This document shows positions 1-6,099 of a DNA stretch of 11,132 bases, piece by piece; position 1 is the stretch's first letter, and the number at the start of each line of letters is the position of its first letter. This DNA is from Betaproteobacteria bacterium. GTDB taxonomy: Bacteria > Pseudomonadota > Gammaproteobacteria > Burkholderiales > Casimicrobiaceae. The translations under genes and the position numbers were made by a program. The stretch covers positions 1 through 11,132 of the forward strand of contig VBCS01000144.1 of the NCBI GenBank assembly GCA_005888955.1, given 5' to 3'. The notes beneath the pieces were generated by a model, which did no database searches, had not been told where the DNA came from, and worked only from the letters and a program-made list of their open reading frames with translations.

Positions 1-754
1 AGACGAAATCCGTTTTCGAGTGCTCGCGGATGATAGCGATCATTTTGCGCACCACGGCGATGCGCATGTCGCTGTTGTCGCCTTTTCGCACCTCGATGAG
101 CTGCGGAGTCCTGCGGCCCATGTCGCTGTTCCAGCCAAAGAACTCGAACGCGGCATCGTCATAGGCCATGCGCTTGATCTCGAAAATGCCGCCGCCCCTC
201 CTGCTCTCCTGAGTGCCGGCGCCGGTTGCCGGGACGGGGAGGTTGGCCGCAAGGCCGGCATTCGGATCGGCCTTGGCAATGGCGACCGGGGGCGTTTCCG
301 CCTCACCACGCTCACGCCGCCTGGCCTGGATATAGGACCAGAGATCGCCCTCGACGGGCGGAGTCATTCGCGGCGGTGCGGGAACGGCCAGCGTTGCCGG
401 AGGTGGCGTCGGGAGGGTAGGCGCCGTCGGAGAGGGTGCGACCAGCACTGGCGGCGGCCGCGTGCGCAATGCTGTTCTCGGCGGGCGCGCCAGAGGCCGC
501 GCTAACGCCACGATTTCATTCGGCGGCGCAGGCGTTTGTATGGGCGTCGGCTTTGGAACGGCGGCCAGCCGAACCTGCAACCGGTCGTTCACCAGCTCTT
601 GTCCTTCACCCGGGGGCGTCAAGAGCGGTATTCGCGGCAACCACACAAAAAGCGCGGCGAGGTGGACGAGCAACGACAGCGCGATCGTCACCCAGAGGGT
701 GCGTACGGTCACCACTTCGTGCAGGTGTCGGGGTTCGTCGAGCCAATGGCTCAT
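1..754 (-). CDS. TonB-like proline-rich inner-membrane protein (N-terminal 251 residues; runs off the left edge)
   Basis: The frame is open from ATG at 754 to the window edge, giving 251 residues without the C-terminus. An in-frame TGA lies two codons upstream, so the start cannot be further upstream. AAGGA sits 11 nt before the ATG. Seen: a short charged cytoplasmic N-terminus, one hydrophobic segment at about residues 20-40, a long Pro/Ala/Thr-rich stretch at about 67-135, and a compact charged region from about residue 189 (GGGIFEIKRMAYDDAAFEFF) to the edge, containing WNSDMGRR and LIEVRKGDNSDMRIAVV. The architecture (N-in anchor, proline-rich periplasmic spacer, small C-terminal domain) is that of TonB/TolA-like proteins. 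The C-terminal block resembles a conserved uncharacterised betaproteobacterial family from memory rather than a canonical TonB domain. No partner exbB/exbD is visible. Its role is unknown. It lies 139 bp downstream of the thioesterase on the same strand and could share its transcript. Confidence 0.8.
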   Translation of the reverse strand, partial: MSHWLDEPRHLHEVVTVRTLWVTIALSLLVHLAALFVWLPRIPLLTPPGEGQELVNDRLQVRLAAVPKPTPIQTPAPPNEIVALARPLARPPRTALRTRPPPVLVAPSPTAPTLPTPPPATLAVPAPPRMTPPVEGDLWSYIQARRRERGEAETPPVAIAKADPNAGLAANLPVPATGAGTQESRRGGGIFEIKRMAYDDAAFEFFGWNSDMGRRTPQLIEVRKGDNSDMRIAVVRKMIAIIREHSKTDFV

Positions 755-837
755 CGGTCAGTCGGTCCTTGGCGTCGCCACATGATCGGCGCGGTCGCTC
801 TCGGATTTCCTGCGGGGTTTGACGCGCGATGGGTTTT

Positions 838-864
838 GAAAATCCCGGTCCGCCCGCGATTTTC
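838..864 (-). repeat. Inverted repeat; possible hairpin after the thioesterase gene
   Basis: Arms GAAAATC (838-844) and GATTTTC (858-864) are perfectly complementary. Inside them, after one mismatched pair, CGG (846-848) pairs with CCG (854-856) around a 5-nt loop. That makes ten base pairs with a single internal mismatch. It lies 29 bp past the thioesterase stop. No T-run follows in the direction of transcription, so it is not a canonical intrinsic terminator. It could be an attenuating hairpin or a protein-binding dyad. Confidence 0.4.
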
Positions 865-869
865 TCACA

Positions 870-887
870 GGCGAGGACGCGTCCGCC
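870..887 (-). repeat. Short dyad around a GGACGCGTCC palindrome
   Basis: A perfect 10-bp palindrome (875-884) is extended by GGC/GCC (870-872 and 885-887) with a two-base bulge. It lies 6 bp after the thioesterase stop and, together with the dyad at 838-864, fills most of the 139-bp gap before the next gene. Function is not evident. In GC-rich DNA this could be chance. Confidence 0.25.
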
Positions 888-893
888 TTCCTC

Positions 894-1289
894 TTAACCG
901 AACTTCGCCTTCATTCGCTCGGAGAACCTCTCGAGATCGATCAGCATCCGCTCGTGCGTGCCGATACCGATCTCCTCGGTCCCGTCCGTCGCCCGGATCC
1001 TGAACTCGATGCGCCGTCCAGCGACCTTCGTCACTTCGGCCTCGCCTGTGACACGCCGGCCGGCCGGTGTCGCCGCCAGGTGGCGAACGTCGACGCGCGT
1101 CCCGAGCGCGCTTTCGCCGGCATCGAGATACGGCTTGATCGCGTTGAGCGCCGCATTCTCCATGACCATGATCATGACCGGCGTCGCCAGAACCGGAGGC
1201 AAGGTTGCGTCCTTGAAACGGTTGGCGAGATGGTCGGGAGTTACGACCAGGCTGAAGGAGCCTTTGGAGCCTACCGGTATGGATTGCAT
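894..1289 (-). CDS. FlK-like hot-dog fold thioesterase
   Basis: 131 residues, the usual size for a single hot-dog acyl-CoA thioesterase of the fluoroacetyl-CoA thioesterase (FlK) type. Known for the family: FlK uses Thr42, Glu50 and His76. Seen here: Thr36 (in LATPVM), Glu44 (in VMENAA) and His70 (in DVRHLAAT), with the same spacings of 8 and 26 residues, so the catalytic set appears conserved. This is followed by GRRVTGEAEV and a C-terminal strand carrying GTHERMLIDLERF. The enzyme would hydrolyse a small acyl-CoA in the cytoplasm. Most bacterial members have no proven substrate, and nothing here implies fluoroacetate. The start is well set: AAGGAG lies five bases before the ATG. Two abutting hairpins precede that site. 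It is divergent from the hydrolase gene. Confidence 0.85.
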   Translation of the reverse strand: MQSIPVGSKGSFSLVVTPDHLANRFKDATLPPVLATPVMIMVMENAALNAIKPYLDAGESALGTRVDVRHLAATPAGRRVTGEAEVTKVAGRRIEFRIRATDGTEEIGIGTHERMLIDLERFSERMKAKFG

Positions 1290-1294
1290 CGGAT

Positions 1295-1300
1295 CTCCTT
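1295..1300 (-). promoter_or_regulatory. Strong ribosome-binding site of the thioesterase gene
   Basis: AAGGAG on the minus strand, five bases before the ATG at 1289. It fixes the start codon. It lies at the foot of the hairpin at 1301-1314, so folding of that hairpin could affect access. Confidence 0.75.
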
Positions 1301-1331
1301 CGGCGGTTGCGCCGTCCGGTCAGACACCGGA
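1301..1331 (-). promoter_or_regulatory. Two abutting hairpins in the thioesterase mRNA leader
   Basis: On the plus strand CGGCG (1301-1305) and CGCCG (1310-1314) flank GTTG. TCCGGT (1315-1320) and ACCGGA (1326-1331) flank CAGAC. Both pairs of arms are perfect, with no base between the two elements. In the minus-strand transcript they form two GC-rich hairpins that end exactly at the AAGGAG ribosome-binding site. This could be a post-transcriptional control element or a double operator. No known riboswitch or factor site is recognised. The symmetry is seen directly; the role is inferred. Confidence 0.45.
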
Positions 1332-1578
1332 TGGAAAAAGCGTACGCCGTGCCGCTGATCATGCGCTCGCAGGATTATCGTCCAGCTTTTTCCCGTAAAC
1401 CAGGCGAGCGATGCTTTTCGGCTTTGCGGCGTTTGAATTGGCTCGCTCGCCGCGCGACAATGGGCCCGGGCGTGGTCAATCGGAGGCAGCGCGGCACGTG
1501 ACCTGGGAACGCACTGCGCATCGCGGAGCACCTTACCCGAGAGGTGGCGCGGCGCCCGGCGGGAACCGGAGCAAGACA
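1332..1578. other. Divergent intergenic region with no recognisable gene
   Basis: This stretch separates the minus-strand thioesterase from the plus-strand hydrolase and should hold both promoters. Open frames across it translate into low-complexity Arg/Ala/Pro-rich sequence typical of GC-rich shadows. A GATAAT hexamer on the minus strand near 1375-1380 could be a -10 box, but no good -35 lies at the right distance, so no promoter is called. Confidence 0.5.
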
Positions 1579-2344
1579 GTGCAGCAGAAGGCGCTCGCGA
1601 GGGCGATGAGCCTCACCGGAATAATTCTGCGGCTCGCCATCGCGTGCCTGATCGTGTTTGCAGGAATCGCCATGTTCCAGGACCGTTTGCTCTACGCCGC
1701 AGGACTTCCGGGGCCTCGTCGCGGAGCCGAGCGGCACCGTGCGCGGCACCGTCATCGTCTTTCATGGCAACGCCGGACATGCCGGTCACCGTGCATTCTA
1801 TGCCAAGGCGCTCACGCCACTCGGTTTGCGAGTGATCCTCGCCGAGTACCCGGGCTACGGTCCACGCGACGGAGCGCTGGGCGAACAGAATCTGATCCCT
1901 GACGCCGAACAAACCATCGCGCTCGCCCATCGCCTCTATGGCGCACCGCTGCTCCTGATCGGCGAATCCCTGGGGGCCGCCGTAGCGGCTGCGGCCGGCG
2001 TGCGCCAGCGCGACAAGACGGCGGGGCTGCTGCTCATTACGCCATGGGATCGGCTCGAGAATATCGGCGCGCACCACTATCCGTGGCTGCCGGTGAAGTG
2101 GTTGCTGCGCGACCGCTACGACAGCGTTACCCACCTGGCGTCCTTCGGCCGCCCCATTCTTGTGGCCGTCGCCGAGCGCGACAGCATCGTGCCCGCCCGT
2201 TTCGGCACCGCGCTTTACGAAGCGCTGTCGGAGCCAAAGCGACTGACCGTATTGAAGGGAGCGGAACACAACGACTGGCCCGGTCGCGTCGACGATGCCT
2301 GGTGGAGCGAGGCGACCAACTTTCTGCTCGGCGAGTCCCGTTGA
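1579..2344 (+). pseudogene. BEM46-like alpha/beta hydrolase, frameshifted between membrane anchor and catalytic core
   Basis: The N-terminal part (GTG at 1579 or ATG at 1606) encodes a basic start, a hydrophobic anchor (SLTGIILRLAIACLIVFAGI) and MFQDRLLY, the usual opening of this membrane-anchored serine hydrolase family. The catalytic core continues in the next frame from about 1700 (QDFRGLVAEP) to the TGA at 2342-2344. The core alone can be read from ATG 1658 as 228 residues. In that numbering the nucleophile is Ser104 in GESLG, the acid Asp175 in AERDSIVP and the base His204 in AEHNDW. The oxyanion motif HGNAGHAGH is intact. Family members usually have about 20 residues between DRLLY and DFRG, and here almost none remain, so a short deletion plus frameshift is likely. 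GTG 1579 is preferred because GGAG lies seven bases before it and it adds Lys/Arg to the anchor's N-terminus. If translated from 1658 the enzyme would lack its anchor. Substrate unknown. Confidence 0.8.
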
Positions 2345-3412
2345 TTAAGGCCGCCGGACTCGACTCGACAGCACAATTCCCGGAGGCGCAATCGCTATTT
2401 GATCTTGCCGCGCCCGGCCACGCGCCAGATCGAAGCGATCCTCGTGCAGGTGAACCGTCGTATCGGAATAGCCGACGATGAACTCGATCTTGTCGCCGAT
2501 CTTCGGAACATCGCTCGGCTGCTCGAGCTCGATTTTCGCGTGCTCGGCCGAGAGCTTCAGCGCGGCGATGGGTGGCAGTCCGGAAGGTGCCGGCATCGCC
2601 GCATCGCCGCTCATCGTCTTCTTGCCGGCATCGACGACGATGCGCGTCGGCGTCGGCCGGCTTGTGACCGTCGTCAGCACGGTGAGCGCCGGCGAAAAAT
2701 CGACGTGCGCACAATAGGGAAAGGTACCCGTGCCGCCGCAGCTCACGACCTCGACTCTATAGCCGGCTTCCCGGCAGGCGCGGGCGCTCGCCGTGAGCAA
2801 GGAGACGGCGGCGCGGACCGTTTGCTCCTTCTTCGCCGCATCGCCGATGGTCGTGGCGTGAGCCTCCCATCCCACCACACCCGCGAAACGCAGACCGGGG
2901 CGATTGGCGATCTCGCGCGCGAACGCAACAACCGGTGCGCCCGGCTCGACGCCCGCGCGGTTCATGCCGATGTCGACCTCGATCGCCACGCGCAACCGCT
3001 TGTTGGCTCGCGTGAAGGCCGCATCGAGCTCCGTGAGATTCTCGATGCTGTCGGCACAGACGATCGGGTCGGCGCGATCGGCCAGATCGACCAGCCGGCC
3101 GATCTTGATCGGCCCCACGATCTGGTTGGCGATCAGGATATCGCGGATGCCCGCGGCGGCCATCACCTCGGCTTCGCCCAGCTTCGCGCAAGTGACACCG
3201 GTCGCGCCGGCAGCGATCTGCATGTGTGCGATCTCCGGCGTCTTGTGCGCCTTGGAATGCGGCCGCCACGCGACGCCGTGCGCGCGGCACGTGGCGACGA
3301 TGCGTGCGATGTTCGCTTCCATGACGTCGAGATCGACCAGCAGCGCCGGCGTATCCAGCGCCGACTTGTGCTGGCCGATGAGGCTGCACGATGCGGCGGT
3401 TCGGGTGTCCAT
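2345..3412 (-). CDS. D-threonine aldolase / D-serine dehydratase-like PLP enzyme (DSD1 family), probably damaged
   Basis: Fold-type III PLP enzyme, 355 residues as read. Seen: the opening LDTPALLVDLDVMEANI, the Schiff-base lysine motif RPHSKAHKT (Lys54 by analogy), GVTCAKLGEAEV, the barrel strands VAIEVDIGMNRAG and VVSCGGTGTFPYC, then RIVVDAGKKTMSGDAA and GYSDTTVHLHED. The family cleaves D-threonine-type beta-hydroxy amino acids or deaminates D-serine with a metal near the C-terminus. The exact substrate is not predictable. Two oddities. After FPYCA (residue 235) the protein jumps to HVDFSPALTV, where relatives as I recall them carry about 25 more residues. After HEDRF (residue 327) the expected ending appears in another frame as IWRVAGRGKIK with a stop at 2395-2397, so the last 28 residues read here are probably not genuine. 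The start lacks a good ribosome-binding site. It lies 86 bp after the aminopeptidase gene and its stop codon directly abuts that of the convergent hydrolase. Confidence 0.8.
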   Translation of the reverse strand: MDTRTAASCSLIGQHKSALDTPALLVDLDVMEANIARIVATCRAHGVAWRPHSKAHKTPEIAHMQIAAGATGVTCAKLGEAEVMAAAGIRDILIANQIVGPIKIGRLVDLADRADPIVCADSIENLTELDAAFTRANKRLRVAIEVDIGMNRAGVEPGAPVVAFAREIANRPGLRFAGVVGWEAHATTIGDAAKKEQTVRAAVSLLTASARACREAGYRVEVVSCGGTGTFPYCAHVDFSPALTVLTTVTSRPTPTRIVVDAGKKTMSGDAAMPAPSGLPPIAALKLSAEHAKIELEQPSDVPKIGDKIEFIVGYSDTTVHLHEDRFDLARGRARQDQIAIAPPGIVLSSRVRRP

Positions 3413-3498
3413 GTGTGAGCGATGCCTATAATTCTCGGGGATACAGGCCTTGCGTAGCTAAGCAAAGGACACCGATCAGCCAGCCGGGGCCCAATTCG
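3413..3498 (-). other. 86-bp gap before the PLP-enzyme gene
   Basis: This is the widest gap in the minus-strand run from the binding protein to the PLP enzyme. It includes a weak stem CCTTTGC/GCAAGG (one bulge, 8-nt loop) and an A/T-rich hexamer ATTATA about 15 bp before the ATG. It could hold a secondary promoter for the PLP enzyme, but no consensus -35 is visible and none is called. Confidence 0.25.
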
Positions 3499-6087
3499 TC
3501 AGATTCTTCTCGGAGCAGCGGTGCGGGCCGCAGGAGTTGCGCCATCTTCGCCAGCCTTGCGGCGCTGATTCGCAAGCAGCCGCCGAGCGCGCTCAAGATC
3601 GTTGAAGTTCGACGCGGCACTCGGCAGTAGCCATGTCTTTCCGATGGTCCCCGCGAGCTTGGCCAACTGCTCCCAGTGCGCCAGCGTGAAGCTGTAGGCC
3701 ATTTGATCAAAGGGAGAGTGTTGGCCAACCATGCTCGGGATTTCAGAGGCGATATTGGGCGCGGCAATGCCGGTAAGCGAAGTCGACAGCAATTCGCGCG
3801 CGCGGCCGGCGTTTCGTCCGGCCGCGAGTGCGCGAACGAATATCCACCGGTCCTCTTCGCTGTCGGCGGCCTTCAGCCGTCTCAGGAGTTGACTGAATTG
3901 CACTCGATCCGCATGGGTACCGACCGCTTCGATCACCGAACCGCGGATCGAAGACGAAGGCGCCGCCTTGCCCGATTCGTCAAGATCGAAAAGCTGCCTC
4001 GCCCGTTCGATCGTGCTTCGATCGTCGAAGCGCGCAAGCTGGGCTATGAGCAACCCGCGCAGCTTCAATGTTTCCGAGTCCTCTTCCGCGCCTGGGGCCC
4101 AGCCCAGCCGGGAAAGCTCCGGTGCGAAGAGCAAGCGGCCCGCTGCGCGTACTTTGCGCTGCGCCGGCGTTCCTGCCATTGCGTGATCGAGAAAGGTGAG
4201 CTGGTCGCTGGCCATCGAAAACAGCGTCGCCCGATCGACGGCATCCACTTTGGGGATCGCGGCAAGCAGGGTGAAATATGAAGCCATCGGAACGCGGCCG
4301 GCTTGCGCAAGCGCGAAGGTGTCGCTGAAAAGCGTGACCCGATCAGCGGGTGAAAGCCGTACGAATGCATTGGCCAGCGCCTTCGCCTGCGCGGGCCGGT
4401 ACTCGACGCGGTAGAAGCCTGCACCGCCCGCATTTGCCAATACCGGTTCGTCGACGCAACCGTCCAGTTCCCGTGAAGTCCGGGCAGTATCAAACAACAG
4501 AGTCGTCACGTCGCTGCCACGCGAGAGGCGTACTGGAATCTTCCAGATCTGGACGGCCGAATCAGCCCCGATTGCCTTAAATCGACTCTGCGCCAGTGTG
4601 ACCAGGGTCCGGCCTTGATTGCAGTCGGTGCTTACTTGCACAACCGGGAAACCCTGCTGATCGGTCCAAGTCGCAGCCACCTCGGACACGTCTTGGCCCG
4701 AGGCGCGGGACAAGTGGTACCAGAGATCGCCGGCGGTCGCGTTGGAATACTTCTGGCTCTCCATGTAGGCCGTAAGGCCGCGACGGAACACCTCCGGCCC
4801 GATCCACTGCTCGAGCATGCTGAGCACCGCTCCGCCTTTTGTGTACGTGATTTCGTCGAACACATCGAACACGCTACTTTCGCTGACGGGACCCGACCGG
4901 ATCGCCCGCGTGGCGGTACCCGCGTCACGCGTCATTGCCCGGTCGATCGGCAAACGCTGACGCAATTCGATCTGCCACGTGGGGTTGAACTTTGCGGTGG
5001 CCTTCCTCTCGAGCCACGTCGCGAACGCCTCGTTGAGCCAGATCTCGTCCCACGACGAGGCTGTCACCAGGTTGCCGAACCATTGGTGGGCGACTTCGTG
5101 CGCAATCACTGAAAACACGTCGCGCTGAGTATCGGGGCCGCTTTTCGCAGGATCGAACAGAAGCAATGGCTCGGCGTACGAAATGACCCCCCAATCTTCC
5201 ATCGCACCCCATCGGGTGGAGGGAATCGCCAGCTGATCCAGTTTGGGTAGCGCGTACGGAAGACCGAAGTAGGCGGCGTAGAACGGCAGGACCTGCTTGG
5301 TGACGTCCATCGCATAGCGAGCTTGTTCGCGTTTACCTTCGGCGCTGAGGATCCGCAGCGGAACGCCTCCCGCGTCACCACTGAACGTATCGAACCGGCC
5401 CACTGCAACGGCCACCAGGTAGGAAGGCATGGGCGGCGTCGGTTGAAAACGGTGCATCTCGGTGGTGCCCTCCGACACCTTGCTGGAAACCGGCATGTTG
5501 GAGACGACGTCGTATTCCTTTGGTGCGCGCACCGCGATGTCGAAAACGGCGCGAAATACCGGTTCGTCGAACGCCGGAAACAAGGTTCTCGCGAACCTCG
5601 CCTCCAGTTGCGTTGCGAGCATGCGCGTGGCTTTGTCCTGCACGCTGTAGTCGGCGCGATAGAGACCCTCCCCGAAACGATGCACCATGCCGGTGTAGGC
5701 GATGTCCACCGTGTAGTCTCCAACGTCGATCGGCGCTGCATCGGCGGGCGCGAGACGCCATGTCTGGGTCTTGGGATCCGTCGTGACGGACAGCGTACGT
5801 GACCCTCCTCCGCCCGCCAGGGTGACGCCCGACGTCTTCAGTTCATGTGCGTGGATAACGATGGACCCGACGGGCTTGCGCACGCGAATGGCAATCGATG
5901 CCTTCCCGGAGAACTCTTCGCGCGCCGGATCGAGATCGAACGTCAGCGCGTAGTGGGAAGGAACAACGTCCTTGGGAAGAACGCCTAGCGTCGCGTCGAA
6001 CGCGAAGCGAGGCTGGGCGATGGCCGTCACACCGTGCAGCGCTATCGCACTGACCAGCACGAAACTGTTTGCCATCCCGAGCCTCAT
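3499..6087 (-). CDS. Secreted M1-family zinc aminopeptidase with a GAMED exopeptidase motif
   Basis: 862 residues, normal for a gluzincin aminopeptidase with the four-domain PepN/ERAP layout. Seen: a signal-like hydrophobic start with a likely cleavage after AIA (residue 24), a beta-rich N-domain, TQLE (159-162), WGAMEDWG (293-300), the zinc motif HEVAHQWFGN with His330, Glu331 and His334, third ligand Glu353 in LNEAFATW, and the transition-state Tyr415 in DEITYTKGG. An ERAP1_C-like helical C-domain follows to the end. The enzyme would remove N-terminal residues from peptides outside the cytoplasm. The usual GAMEN motif reads GAMED. The frame is intact. Two starts are possible: ATG 6087 (MRLGMANS, positive N-terminus) has no ribosome-binding site upstream, while ATG 6075 has GAGG six bases before it but no basic residue before the hydrophobic core. 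It begins 12 bp after the Gfo-type gene, so it is probably co-transcribed with it. Confidence 0.92.
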   Translation of the reverse strand: MRLGMANSFVLVSAIALHGVTAIAQPRFAFDATLGVLPKDVVPSHYALTFDLDPAREEFSGKASIAIRVRKPVGSIVIHAHELKTSGVTLAGGGGSRTLSVTTDPKTQTWRLAPADAAPIDVGDYTVDIAYTGMVHRFGEGLYRADYSVQDKATRMLATQLEARFARTLFPAFDEPVFRAVFDIAVRAPKEYDVVSNMPVSSKVSEGTTEMHRFQPTPPMPSYLVAVAVGRFDTFSGDAGGVPLRILSAEGKREQARYAMDVTKQVLPFYAAYFGLPYALPKLDQLAIPSTRWGAMEDWGVISYAEPLLLFDPAKSGPDTQRDVFSVIAHEVAHQWFGNLVTASSWDEIWLNEAFATWLERKATAKFNPTWQIELRQRLPIDRAMTRDAGTATRAIRSGPVSESSVFDVFDEITYTKGGAVLSMLEQWIGPEVFRRGLTAYMESQKYSNATAGDLWYHLSRASGQDVSEVAATWTDQQGFPVVQVSTDCNQGRTLVTLAQSRFKAIGADSAVQIWKIPVRLSRGSDVTTLLFDTARTSRELDGCVDEPVLANAGGAGFYRVEYRPAQAKALANAFVRLSPADRVTLFSDTFALAQAGRVPMASYFTLLAAIPKVDAVDRATLFSMASDQLTFLDHAMAGTPAQRKVRAAGRLLFAPELSRLGWAPGAEEDSETLKLRGLLIAQLARFDDRSTIERARQLFDLDESGKAAPSSSIRGSVIEAVGTHADRVQFSQLLRRLKAADSEEDRWIFVRALAAGRNAGRARELLSTSLTGIAAPNIASEIPSMVGQHSPFDQMAYSFTLAHWEQLAKLAGTIGKTWLLPSAASNFNDLERARRLLANQRRKAGEDGATPAARTAAPRRI
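6082..6085 (-). promoter_or_regulatory. Candidate internal ribosome-binding site favouring the aminopeptidase start at 6075
   Basis: GAGG on the minus strand, six bases before the second ATG (6075). The first ATG (6087) has no comparable site. The choice changes only four residues but removes the basic N-region of the signal peptide. Confidence 0.35.
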
Positions 6088-6099
6088 GAAACGTCGAGT

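Noticed and set aside
436..1003. Several plus-strand frames opposite the TonB-like gene and the gap after it
   Set aside because: Arg/Ser-rich translations with no start context; the opposite strand has the coherent anchor plus proline-rich protein.
1411..1605. Extension of the hydrolase reading frame upstream of its start
   Set aside because: The extra residues are low-complexity and unlike any family N-terminus; GTG 1579 with GGAG upstream is a better start.
2341..2347. Zero-gap convergent stop codons as a designed overlap
   Set aside because: The minus-strand stop at 2345 is probably the product of the PLP-enzyme frameshift; the expected stop is at 2395.
2399..3418. A 339-codon open frame on the plus strand opposite the PLP-enzyme gene
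   Set aside because: It is the antisense shadow of a clear PLP enzyme and has no recognisable motif.
3427..3432. Perfect TATAAT on the plus strand in the gap before the PLP-enzyme gene
   Set aside because: It points away from both flanking genes into the antisense of the aminopeptidase, and no -35 hexamer lies 16-18 bp upstream.
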